Shown piece after piece: positions 15,472-21,328 of a stretch of 21,328 nucleotides of DNA. The DNA is from a virus. How positions within the stretch are numbered: position 1 is the first letter of the stretch; each line of letters starts with the position of its first letter. The DNA is taken from positions 1-21,328 of IMG/VR virus record IMGVR_UViG_3300050821_018194. One strand, given 5' to 3'. The translations under genes were made by a program, and so were the position numbers. The notes beneath the pieces are model-generated. The model had not been told where the DNA came from and made no database searches. It worked only from the letters and a program-made list of their open reading frames with translations.

Positions 15472-15729
15472 AACTTTTTACCGCTGATTTACGCGGATTG
15501 GAAAATACTCAGCACTCAGCACTCAGCGCGTGACTGCGCTGCCGCGCAGTCCAAAGGACTTGAAACTGCCCCAAAAACGAGCAGTTCCTGGAGAGCAATT
15601 AGCTAAAGAAATCAAAGGCTTTCCACCGCCCTTCCGCTTCGCTGCGGGCGCAGAGGTTATTCTGCCAAATATACTCGCACAGACTCATGAGCGGCCGAGC
15701 ATGACTTCACGTTTTGGGGGAGGATGAGC
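15472..15729. repeat. Repeat-rich spacer with perfect 8-bp hairpin
   Basis: It holds a 'ttaccgctgatttacgcgg' element (about 15478-15496), heptads of the cagcact type (about 15508-15528), a perfect hairpin gactgcgc-tgcc-gcgcagtc (15532-15551) without a T-run, and a hairpin-module variant cgcccttccgcttcgctgcg ending in ggcg (about 15627-15650). A 65-codon frame at 15530-15727 is built on these repeats and is not called. Confidence 0.6.
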
Positions 15730-15761
15730 AAAAAGGCCGAGCCCTCTCGCAACGCGGCCTT
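15730..15761 (-). terminator. Probable intrinsic terminator of the 222-aa gene
   Basis: Read on the minus strand, the arms aaggccg (15761-15755) and cggcctt (15739-15733) can pair over a 15-base loop and are followed directly by a short T-run (15734-15730). It lies about 38 bp beyond the stop of the minus-strand gene at 15799, the expected distance. The T-run is short, so efficiency may be moderate. Confidence 0.5.
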
Positions 15762-15798
15762 CGATATCGTAATTCGTAAATATTGTGTGGCCCCGTCA

Positions 15799-16467
15799 CT
15801 ATTTCACCAGCAACAGTACGACAACTATTGCCGCTACCGCAAGACCTATGCACACAGCCGTCTCACATGGCAAGGTGATCCCGATGATAACCGCCGCATG
15901 AGGGTGCGGAGGAAAGGTCAAATTTAGCTTGCTCAGGTTGGGAGCTAGTGCTGCTACGTTTGATACTACGAGTTTATGAGCAAGCGTGCTGTCGTGGCTG
16001 ACGCGGTGGCTGACTTCAAGCATCAGTCGGCTGGAAAAATCCTTCTCCATGTGTCTCAAGGCTGCGTGAATGGAGGTCGCCACATCGTCAGAGGCAAGTT
16101 TGGCCTTAAGCTTGTCGAGAGCACCAGCAGTTTGCAGCGCAGCATTCGCTTTGAGGTGAACAACAGTCGCAGCGTTTGTAAATAGTAAATGAAGTTTTTG
16201 GTGATCGTCCTTCGCTACCACAGGGGCTAATATCTTAGCACTTAGAGGCGTCATGACCCAGTCGTGCATCAACTCCAACGCTTCACGTACCTTTGGATGA
16301 GCGGAAAGACCCGCCATCATTTCGGCTGCTTTCATAAAATTTGAATGGTCAACGGGCGCGTCATTCAGGCCGTGGAGGAAGTGATCTACGTGAGCCTTGG
16401 CTTTGCCTGGGCCATTCGACTGTGAATGTGTTTGATGAGATTCATTAGCAATTTTGGTATTACTCAT
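15799..16467 (-). CDS. His-rich helical protein with C-terminal membrane anchor, 222 aa
   Basis: ATG 16467 (MSNTKIANES) is preceded on its strand by agaagaagag, a usable ribosome-binding site. Residues 1-30 are polar and disordered. About 40-175 are amphipathic helices with many histidines (FLHGLNDAPVDHSNF, VHLKANAALQ, RHMEKDFSSRLMLEVSHRV). A Pro/His strand (FPPHPH) leads to a hydrophobic end (about 191-221, AAVIIGITLP then CIGLAVAAIVVVLLLVK), which is a tail anchor. The protein is probably inserted post-translationally in the inner membrane with the helical domain in the cytoplasm. No known catalytic motif is seen. It is convergent with the 138-aa zinc-ribbon gene and the only other minus-strand gene besides the NTPase. 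It could be a toxin-like or membrane-stress protein, but nothing in the sequence proves that. Confidence 0.7.
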   Translation of the reverse strand: MSNTKIANESHQTHSQSNGPGKAKAHVDHFLHGLNDAPVDHSNFMKAAEMMAGLSAHPKVREALELMHDWVMTPLSAKILAPVVAKDDHQKLHLLFTNAATVVHLKANAALQTAGALDKLKAKLASDDVATSIHAALRHMEKDFSSRLMLEVSHRVSHDSTLAHKLVVSNVAALAPNLSKLNLTFPPHPHAAVIIGITLPCETAVCIGLAVAAIVVVLLLVK

Positions 16468-16849
16468 TTGAATTCTCTTCTTCTGTTCGTAATAGTCTCA
16501 CTTCTGCGACCAACGATAAGCTACCTACCATGACCATAGCGCTTTAGCGTTGTTTATGTTTGCTGAAGTGTTCACCTATATAGTGGAAGGAGAAAAGCAA
16601 ACGTTTCGCTATTCATCACACCAAAGGCATAGAACCAATGGTTATTTCAGAAAACCGCCATCGGCGTTTGTAGAGGTGAAATGCTTTTGTCGCTGATTTG
16701 CGCGGATAAACGCCGATTGGAATTTTCGTTTTGTGTTCGCTTTTTTGTTGCGCCGGGTATATCCGGTGGGGTATAAAGCTAGAGCGGGACGCACCAGTGG
16801 TTGCACACCGATGCGCCCCTAACCAACGCAACCTGTATGAGAGGCAACG
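16468..16849. other. 382-bp intergenic region between divergent genes
   Basis: The region drives the minus-strand 222-aa gene and the + gene at 16850. It contains a 'gctgatttgcgcggataaac' element followed by 'gccgattgg' (about 16692-16720), with an inverted half 'ccgccatcggcgttt' at about 16654. A frame on the minus strand, 16616-16891, lacks support. GAGAGG at 16839-16844 is the ribosome-binding site of the + gene. Confidence 0.5.
16748..16777 (+). promoter_or_regulatory. Weak sigma70-like promoter candidate
   Basis: TTGCGC (16748-16753) and TATAAA (16772-16777), separated by 18 bp, precede the gene at 16850 by about 70 bp. The match is modest and is the only such arrangement I can point to here. 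It overlaps 'gggtatatccggtggggtat', a near-direct repeat of 'ggtat'. Confidence 0.25.
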
Positions 16850-17233
16850 ATGGCTACTGCTAACGGTAAACATTCCCGTCTTTTGGCGCAACCCAAGCGC
16901 CGTCGCCTAAACCCACATACGAAGACCCGGCTTTACGAGGCGGTCTATGACCTGAACCGGGGTTTTGCCATTACCCTGGAGGTCTTTGACCGGCTTGCGC
17001 GCCTGGGAATCTTCCGGCCTGATCACATCAAGGGGTATCGGAACATGGCAGAAGAGGTACGGGCCCTGACGAATTTCGAGATGACTGCGGCCCTGCGGGA
17101 CCGGGAGGAGAGAGAGATGGCGGTGTTTGGGAGGTTGAGACGGCAGTGGGAAAACCGGGGAGAAGATCAAAAGCCACATCCACCACGGAGGCACGGAGAC
17201 GCGGAGAAAGGCAAGAGGAAGTCAACGGCTTAA
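16850..17233 (+). CDS. Small basic helical protein next to the terminase, 127 aa
   Basis: ATG 16850 lies 5 bases after gagagg. The N-terminus is basic (KHSRLLAQPKRRRLNPHTKTR). A helical core follows, with LYEAVYDLNRGFAITLEVFDRLARLGIF, RPDHIKGYRNMAEEVRALTNFE and a charged helix RDREEREMAVFGRLRRQWEN. No metal site or membrane helix. Position upstream of the packaging gene suggests a packaging or regulatory helper, which is inference. The last residues (PPRRHGDAEKGKRKSTA) are encoded by an interspersed 'ccacggaggcacggag' repeat, so the natural end of the protein was near residue 106-110 and a repeat insertion extended it. Confidence 0.65.
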   Translation: MATANGKHSRLLAQPKRRRLNPHTKTRLYEAVYDLNRGFAITLEVFDRLARLGIFRPDHIKGYRNMAEEVRALTNFEMTAALRDREEREMAVFGRLRRQWENRGEDQKPHPPRRHGDAEKGKRKSTA

Positions 17234-17360
17234 CCACGGAGGCGCGGAGGCACGGAGAAAGGCAAATCAAGTCAAGATCCTAACCACTGAGGACACTAAG
17301 TAACACAGAGGAAAAGCAAGAGGAAGTCAAAATCTTAGCCAGATTAGGAACACAGAAAAA
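17181..17360. repeat. Tandem and diverged 'ccacggaggcacggag' repeats
   Basis: Copies lie at about 17180-17212 (inside the preceding coding end), 17233-17265 (accacggaggcgcggaggca) and 17281-17314 (accactgaggacactaag, then cacagaggaaaag). Each ends with a 'gaaaggcaa' or 'gaaaagcaag' block and 'aggaagtcaa', so the repeat unit is about 50 bp and is present about three times with increasing divergence. Confidence 0.8.
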
Positions 17361-17371
17361 TCTTTTTAGAG

Positions 17372-17400
17372 AGCCCGCTTTTTGCGGGCTTTTTTATTTT
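17372..17400 (+). terminator. Strong intrinsic terminator just before the terminase gene
   Basis: A perfect stem agcccgc (17372-17378) and gcgggct (17384-17390), with a ttttt loop, is followed by tttttatttt. This is the clearest rho-independent terminator in the window. It would end transcription of the 127-aa gene and repeats, but it stands only 20 bp before ATG 17421, leaving no room for a promoter in between. Confidence 0.9.
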
Positions 17401-17420
17401 TGCAGGCACGTGGGGGAATT

Positions 17421-18557
17421 ATGGGTGTCAAGACCTTTAAGAAATATAGCGACGAATACAAACTGGCTTTGGTGCGGGAGATTGAGGGTGGGAAGACTGT
17501 GCCTGAAGTTGAACGGGCCAGCGGTGTTACGCGGAGCACGCTTTACCGGTGGGTAGAGGAGCTTTCTCCTCGGACGCTGGGGGTTGGGGAGGTCAAGGTA
17601 GCAGAAGAAGACGCGGGAGCGGTGGAAGGGGTTGGGCTCGGGATTCGTCCCAGGAAGACGTTTAGTGAGGAGTTCAAAATTGCGGCGGTGCGCGAGGTGG
17701 AAGGAGGCAGGAAGGTGCCGGAGCTGGCCGAGGAGCTTGAGGTGGACAAGGCAGCGCTTTACCGGTGGTGTAAGGAGTTTGCCAGTACGAAACAACGCTC
17801 CAGTGATGACGCCTCTGGCGAGCGCGATAGTTCACCGGAGCCCGCCCAGGTGGAGAGCATAGAAGACGTCCAGGCAAGACTGCGAGTGGAGAGAGAAGCT
17901 AAGGAGCTTGAGACACAAGAGCAAGCCCGAGCCCTGCAGGACGAAAAAGCGCGGGTCCAGACGATGATTGCCGACCCATTGATTTGGCTACAACAGCATA
18001 CGCAGACCAAGGATTCGCATTGGCGGGAGGCGGGGGCCAGCAGCGCGTACCGTCCCTTTCCGGAGAAGCCTTATTTTCGTCCTATTGTGGAGACGTTTCA
18101 GGCTGAGCCGGTTTTGTTTATCGAAAAATCGCGGGACATGATGCTTTCGTGGTTGTGCGTTGGGTTGTTTACCCATGCGGCGATGACGATTGAGGGAATT
18201 GAGGTCCTGTTTCAATCCCAGAATGAAGACAAAGCGTTTGAGTTAGTCCAATACGCGAAGACGCTTTATTCGAGGCAGAAGCCGGAGATACAAAGAGCAT
18301 TTCCACTGGCGCGGAGTATGCGGTATATGGCGGATGGCGAACTGGTCTTTGCGCATGGCAGCCGGATCATTGGAATTCCCGGGGGTGGCGATCAGATTCG
18401 GTCTTACCATCCGTGGGGGTTGTTTCAGGATGAGGCTGCGTTCATGCCGGAAGCCGGGGAGGCTTACGACAACGCTGTCCCGGTATGCCAGAAGATTGTG
18501 GTGCTCAGTTCGGCGGGGCCGGGGTGGTTTGCGGATGTGTGTGGCTCTGGGGTCTAG
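17421..18557 (+). CDS. Terminase large-subunit ATPase half with two N-terminal HTH domains
   Basis: The product is 378 residues from ATG 17421; an upstream in-frame start would read through the terminator. Residues 7-47 and 79-120 are two similar helix-turn-helix domains of the transposase orfA type (KKYSDEYKLALVREIEGGKT ... STLYRWVEEL; KTFSEEFKIAAVREVEGGRK ... AALYRWCKEF), so an internal duplication. A charged coiled-coil-like linker spans about 140-182. Residues 185-372 are a packaging ATPase core: a Walker-A-like IEKSRDMMLSW (234-244), Walker B GLFQDEAAF (333-341) and a coupling motif LSSAGPGWF (362-370). It ends GSGV-stop, right where a nuclease domain should begin. HTH domains are what small terminase subunits use to bind the packaging site, so this may be a TerS-TerL ATPase fusion (inference). 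It acts with the nuclease encoded at 18865. Confidence 0.8.
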   Translation: MGVKTFKKYSDEYKLALVREIEGGKTVPEVERASGVTRSTLYRWVEELSPRTLGVGEVKVAEEDAGAVEGVGLGIRPRKTFSEEFKIAAVREVEGGRKVPELAEELEVDKAALYRWCKEFASTKQRSSDDASGERDSSPEPAQVESIEDVQARLRVEREAKELETQEQARALQDEKARVQTMIADPLIWLQQHTQTKDSHWREAGASSAYRPFPEKPYFRPIVETFQAEPVLFIEKSRDMMLSWLCVGLFTHAAMTIEGIEVLFQSQNEDKAFELVQYAKTLYSRQKPEIQRAFPLARSMRYMADGELVFAHGSRIIGIPGGGDQIRSYHPWGLFQDEAAFMPEAGEAYDNAVPVCQKIVVLSSAGPGWFADVCGSGV

Positions 18558-18864
18558 AAGCAGTCAGCAGTCAGCACTCAGCATTCAGCATTCAGCCAAA
18601 GCAATTAGCAAATAGCAATTGGCAATTAGCCAAACAAAACCTTTTTCACCGCCCTTCGCTACGCTCAAGGGCAGGCTCCGGACGCAAAGGACGCAGAGGG
18701 AGGAGCGCCGAGGCAGGGGAAACTCTTCGGCTTTGCTCAGGGTGGACTCCGGACGCAGAGGAAAAACGGAGAGGCAAAAGGAATGCGGAACGCTTAAGAG
18801 CGCAGAGGCAGAGAGCTGCAGAGATAGACGACGTAAAAGACGGGATTGTAGAGGGAATTCATTT
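18558..18864. repeat. 307-bp mosaic repeat separating the two terminase halves
   Basis: In order: heptads cagtcag/cagcact/cagcatt (about 18560-18596), agcaatt-type heptads to about 18631, the linker 'ccaaacaaaacctttttcac', a hairpin module gcccttcgctacgctcaagggc (about 18652-18674), 'aggctccggacgcaaagg', a second hairpin-type piece cttcggctttgctcagggt (about 18723-18741), and 'cagaggcagagagctgcag' stretches. It ends in gaggga (18851-18856), the ribosome-binding site for the nuclease gene. No intron or intein signature is recognisable. The frames on the two sides differ. Confidence 0.85.
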
Positions 18865-19902
18865 ATGCGGGAAGTTGTTCATGGACTTATTGAGAAGCGG
18901 GCGCCGCAGGGGATTGTTTTGCGGGTGCATTACCGGGCTGATCCTGATCGGGACCCGGCGATTAATCCTAGATGGAGAGAGCAAGAGCGCAAGAAGTACA
19001 GTTCGCAGGGGGCGTGGGACCGCGAGCAGGAGGTTATCCACGAGGCTGGCGGCGGGGAGCGGGTGTTTGCCGAGGTGTTCAGCCGGTGGACGGACAAGAT
19101 CATTGTTGACGGTTCGCGGTTTCAGCCTTCTCCACACTGGAGGCGTATTGGCGGGTTCGATCATGGCAAGGCCAATCCTACGGCGGCCCTGGTGGGCTGC
19201 GTGGATTTTGATGGCGTGGTTTACCTGACAGCGGAGTATTACCAGCCGGGGTTTAGTCCTAAACAGCATCGTCCGAACCTTGTCGAGTTACAGGGCTTTT
19301 TGGAGGCCGAGGTTTTGGCCGACCCTTCGATCTTTTACAAGACTCAGGCGCAGGGCGATGGATCGTTTAAGGCGATTGCCGACCTTTATGCAGAAGAGGG
19401 AATTACCAACCTGCTGCCGGCCCCTCAGAACAATGAACTGCTGGGCATGGAGAGGATTCTGTCGCATTGGCTTGACCTGGAGGGCCGAGAGCCGACGTTG
19501 AAGATTGTTTGTCCTTCGCACTTGAGGGACATCCAGAGGCCTATTTATGGGGTACACAATAACGGCTGTCCTAATCTCTTGTGGGAGCTGCGGCGGGCGC
19601 GGCGGGAAGAGTTGTCGGCGGGACAGCTTGTCCACCGGAACCCTACGGAGCGGATTGTAGATAAAGACAACCATCTGCGCGATGCACTCAAGTACATGGT
19701 GCTTTCGTTGCCGGAGCCGACGAAGAAGACTGCGTTGTGCCGGGCACAGGAAGCGGTGGTGGGGTTGGACCCTTCGAGCGCTTTGATCTGGTGGGATGAT
19801 GTGATGTGGGATTACAAGTTCAAAGAGGAAAAGCGGATTTTGCTGGGGCGGACAGGGGTTATGCGGGAGTTACTGAGGAGAAAACGTCATTCTTACCGCT
19901 GA
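18865..19902 (+). CDS. Terminase large-subunit nuclease half
   Basis: The product is 345 residues from ATG 18865, with gaggga 8 bases upstream. Residues 1-75 look like the inter-domain segment of large terminases (LRVHYRADPDRDP ... WREQERKKYSSQGAWDREQEVI). An RNase H-like nuclease follows with GGFDHGKANPTAAL (Asp99), ADPSIF (Asp153) and the terminal acid pair KDNHLRDALKYMVL (Asp267 and Asp273), the usual metal-binding Asp set. It cuts the DNA concatemer at the packaging motor. The matching ATPase half lies 307 bp upstream in another frame, so the two must work as separate chains if active. The last residues HSYR and the stop TGA come from a repeat 'cttaccgctgatttgcgcgg'. Confidence 0.8.
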   Translation: MREVVHGLIEKRAPQGIVLRVHYRADPDRDPAINPRWREQERKKYSSQGAWDREQEVIHEAGGGERVFAEVFSRWTDKIIVDGSRFQPSPHWRRIGGFDHGKANPTAALVGCVDFDGVVYLTAEYYQPGFSPKQHRPNLVELQGFLEAEVLADPSIFYKTQAQGDGSFKAIADLYAEEGITNLLPAPQNNELLGMERILSHWLDLEGREPTLKIVCPSHLRDIQRPIYGVHNNGCPNLLWELRRARREELSAGQLVHRNPTERIVDKDNHLRDALKYMVLSLPEPTKKTALCRAQEAVVGLDPSSALIWWDDVMWDYKFKEEKRILLGRTGVMRELLRRKRHSYR

Positions 19903-20103
19903 TTTGCGCGGATTAACGCGGATTAAGAGCAAGGCATTTCACCGCAGAGGACGCAAAGGACGCAGAGGAAGACAAAGAGAGAACCAAAACCCAAAACCCA
20001 CCACGGAGACACGGAGGCGCGGAGAAAAACAAAAAATAACCATACAAAGATTTTCACGATAAGTAATACAGAGGAAGACAGATCAAGAAAGAAGGGGATG
20101 AGT
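19888..20103. repeat. Interspersed repeats behind the nuclease gene
   Basis: The element cttaccgctgatttgcgcgg with 'attaacgcggattaa' (about 19892-19927) overlaps the stop codon of the nuclease gene. It is followed by 'caccgcagaggacgcaaagg' with 'acgcagaggaag' (about 19939-19972) and a 'ccaccacggagacacggagg' with 'cgcggagaaaaac' (about 19999-20031). A further diverged 'gataagtaatacagaggaag' piece follows. aagggg (20092-20097) is the ribosome-binding site for the next gene. Confidence 0.8.
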
Positions 20104-20283
20104 ATGAAAAATATTGTTGGCACGAGTTTCTCTTCGGCAGCCGTCCAGGGAATGAATGTTAATGATCAAGAAGCGGATATGCCGGAATCTTTGGCTGTGT
20201 CTGGGGAGGCTCCTGATCCGTTGTTTGGGACGCATATTCGTGAAACTGTGGAAACGATTATGAACTGGATTGGCAGGAGATAG
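20104..20283 (+). CDS. Small protein of unknown function, 59 aa
   Basis: ATG 20104 (MKNIVGTSF) is preferred to ATG 20098 because the Shine-Dalgarno aagggg at 20092-20097 then has a normal 6-base spacing; at 20098 it would touch the start. Acidic and polar, with MNVNDQEADMPESL and APDPLFGTHIRET, ending in a basic WIGRR. No membrane segment. The stop TAG is 6 bp before the next ATG, and the Shine-Dalgarno of the next gene overlaps its last codons (agg-aga), so the two are probably translationally coupled. Family not recognised; likely part of a small packaging or lysis block. Confidence 0.5.
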   Translation: MKNIVGTSFSSAAVQGMNVNDQEADMPESLAVSGEAPDPLFGTHIRETVETIMNWIGRR

Positions 20284-20289
20284 CTTTCT

Positions 20290-20454
20290 ATGGCCTGGAC
20301 TGCTAAGGACTGGAACGCGCTGGGACGGATAGTATTTTCTCTGGTTGCCATGGTGGTTGCTTCTTATGTGATTCTGAGCAAGGGTTATCCGGATGCGCAT
20401 GTTAAATGGGCATTCGGGATCATGGCGGTGATTGTCGGGTACTGGTTGCGGTGA
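20290..20454 (+). CDS. Two-helix small membrane protein, 54 aa (holin-like candidate)
   Basis: The start ATG is preceded by aggaga (20275-20280) inside the end of the upstream gene. The product has two hydrophobic segments (about 13-29 GRIVFSLVAMVVASYVI and 40-53 WAFGIMAVIVGYWL), separated by a short polar loop KGYPDAHVK, with a Trp-rich N-terminus MAWTAKDWNALGR. Two membrane helices in 54 residues after terminase genes fit a class-II-type holin or other small phage membrane protein (inference). No endolysin gene is in the window, which weakens this. The close spacing with the upstream gene indicates an operon. Confidence 0.55.
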   Translation: MAWTAKDWNALGRIVFSLVAMVVASYVILSKGYPDAHVKWAFGIMAVIVGYWLR

Positions 20455-20485
20455 AAGGCGGAATGCTTACCGCTGATTTGCGCGG

Positions 20486-20638
20486 ATGAACGTGGATTGG
20501 ATGATTGCAATAGTTGCCATGATTGGCTTCTGGCTTGTTCGCTTCTATCTTCATGATGAATCAACCGTGACACACAGTGCGTTCGACCTGACACAGCATC
20601 TCCACAACGGCGACGAATATCGTCATTCATCAACGTAA
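20486..20638 (+). CDS. Possible one-helix membrane microprotein, 50 aa
   Basis: The frame from ATG 20486 reads MNVDWMIAIV then AMIGFWLVRFYLHDE, one clear membrane helix, then a polar tail rich in His/Asp/Ser (HLHNGDEYRHSS). The start lies inside the interspersed element 'cgctgatttgcgcggatgaa' plus 'cgtggattgg', so the repeat supplies the start codon; an alternative start at 20501 (MIAIVAMIGF) avoids this and has ggattgg before it. It lies 31 bp after the two-helix protein. Moderate support only, from the hydrophobic pattern and position. Confidence 0.35.
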   Translation: MNVDWMIAIVAMIGFWLVRFYLHDESTVTHSAFDLTQHLHNGDEYRHSST

Positions 20639-20756
20639 GAATCTCAATGGCAGGCGAATTGCTAATTTCCAGGATGCCGAAGAAATTCGGGTGAGTATCG
20701 ACTACATATTCCCCTTTTTCGACTACCGAATTGAACATCAAACCAGGAGATTTCAG
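20639..20756. other. Short spacer before the secreted-protein gene
   Basis: No repeat or gene is recognised. aggaga (20745-20750) is the ribosome-binding site for the gene at 20757. A minus-strand frame over 20385-20771 crosses it but has no start signal or domain logic. Confidence 0.4.
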
Positions 20757-21328
20757 ATGATGAACCAGCATAGAAAAAGCTCAGGTCTCAATAAGCTCTG
20801 TTGTGTGATGGCAGTCCTCTTGTTCTGCCTTCCGGCGTCCGCCCAAAATGCCAGCGATAAGAATGGAGACCAGCGCCATAATCGCGATCTCCAAACGATC
20901 CTTAACAGCGATCCCGATTCCGCAGAGGCCATGAGGCTTTATATAAGGTGGTTACAAGAACCCAATGAGGAGAATCTGGACCTCTTGAAAAAGAATGACT
21001 TGGTGGAGGCCCGTGCGATCTGGAACGGTTATCACGCTTTTGGTCTTCCTAATGGCCTTGAGGCATTCCTCACAAGTTACGACTTCGGAGATAAATATCT
21101 GAAGATATTGCCGGCCCTTCAAAACCCGAAGACAACCATGACACTGGAAGACGCAGCGGAGATTTGGACCAAGGGCTACGAGGTGGCCGGGGGCTCGGAA
21201 CTTGCCAAGGGACTGCGGAAGCTGAATGCGGACTATCGGAACGAGCTGAAAAGCCGTCTCGGATTTCCGGCGGAGTACCTCCTTTCCAATTTCAAATTGT
21301 CACAGTTGTCTTCGGAGTTGCGGAGCAC
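20757..21328 (+). CDS. Secreted protein of unknown function, 3' end outside window (partial)
   Basis: ATG 20757 (or the adjacent ATG 20760) follows aggaga. It is open to the last base, giving about 190 visible residues. The N-terminus is a signal peptide: a basic start MMNQHRKSSGLNK, a hydrophobic core LCCVMAVLLFCLP, and a likely cleavage site after ASA before QNAS. The mature part is helical with repeated Leu and charged residues (DLQTILNSDPDSAEAMRLYI, EEILDLLKK-like stretches, TLEDAAEIWTKGYEVAGG). No enzyme motif is seen. It is exported to the periplasm or beyond and appears to be a host-type gene, possibly marking the right end of the phage-derived region (inference). Confidence 0.6.
   Translation, partial: MMNQHRKSSGLNKLCCVMAVLLFCLPASAQNASDKNGDQRHNRDLQTILNSDPDSAEAMRLYIRWLQEPNEENLDLLKKNDLVEARAIWNGYHAFGLPNGLEAFLTSYDFGDKYLKILPALQNPKTTMTLEDAAEIWTKGYEVAGGSELAKGLRKLNADYRNELKSRLGFPAEYLLSNFKLSQLSSELRS

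Noticed and set aside
15724-15927. 67-codon forward frame over the 3' end of the tail-anchored gene
   Set aside because: It overlaps the terminator and the antisense of a better-supported gene and has no recognisable features.
17421-17795. Insertion sequence (IS3-type orfA) inserted upstream of a terminase
   Set aside because: There is no orfB integrase, no inverted ends, and both HTH domains are in one continuous frame with the ATPase, so a domain fusion is more likely than an IS.
18558-18864. Self-splicing intron or intein joining the terminase halves
   Set aside because: No conserved intron core, intein blocks or endonuclease frame; the sequence is composed of spacer repeats and the nuclease half has its own ribosome-binding site.
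20385-20771. 128-codon minus-strand frame
   Set aside because: It is antisense to the two-helix protein and microprotein, has no ribosome-binding site, and shows low-complexity segments.
1-21328. tRNA genes, integrase or attachment sites
   Set aside because: No cloverleaf-type sequence, integrase gene or paired direct repeat compatible with an att site was recognised by eye; a dedicated scan would be needed to exclude them.

Overview
The window looks like a chromosomal, long-resident prophage or domesticated phage-particle locus in a GC-rich bacterium. I lean towards Acidobacteriota. The clue is the mixture of interspersed intergenic repeats (heptads, 'accgctgatttgcgcgg' elements, 'ccacggaggcacggag' elements, 'cccttcg...ctcagggc' hairpins) around phage genes, but this taxonomic call is inference. 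Phage genomes are normally compact. Here almost every gene is separated from the next by 120-650 bp of repeat-rich DNA.

Bases 1-11647 (all +) form a virion module. Gene lengths and order recall the T7 block 11-12-13-14: a 226-aa connector/tail-tube-A-like protein, a 121-aa small protein, an 872-aa tail nozzle/hub-like protein, an acyltransferase-3 membrane enzyme (possible receptor-modifying cargo), a structural-type protein ending in a Gly-linker plus Hint (intein-like) domain, an 86-aa Cys/His protein, a 139-aa GNAT-like protein (T7 gp13 size), a 198-aa internal-virion-like protein (T7 gp14 size) and a 355-aa Gln/Ala-rich protein. Portal and major capsid genes are not in the window. Intergenic spaces here are filled with degenerate 7-bp tandem repeats. 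They read mostly 'agcaatt/ttagcct' just after a gene and 'gctaatt/ggctaan' just before the next, so most gaps have inverted heptad arms.

Bases 11648-16849 are a cargo segment. It holds a minus-strand membrane STAND-type NTPase with C-terminal leucine-rich repeats, divergent from a zinc-ribbon/TM/beta-domain protein, then a second zinc-ribbon/TM protein and a convergent His-rich tail-anchored protein. A membrane NTPase with an LRR sensor inside a prophage is a candidate anti-phage defence module. No function is proven by sequence alone.

Bases 16850-21328 hold a packaging and small-protein block: a 127-aa basic protein, a strong intrinsic terminator, and a large terminase in two pieces. The first piece carries two tandem transposase-like HTH domains plus the packaging ATPase. 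The second, after 307 bp of mosaic repeats, is the RNase H-like nuclease with its own ribosome-binding site. Three very small proteins follow (two probably membrane-bound), then a secreted protein cut by the window end.

Repeats reach into coding DNA. Two genes end in the same repeat-supplied '...Tyr-Arg-stop', one ends in a nonamer-encoded Leu-Pro-Lys tail, and one in a repeat-encoded basic tail. The most unusual items are the re-partitioned terminase (HTH-ATPase + nuclease), the polarised heptad architecture, the Hint-tailed virion protein and the STAND-LRR cassette.
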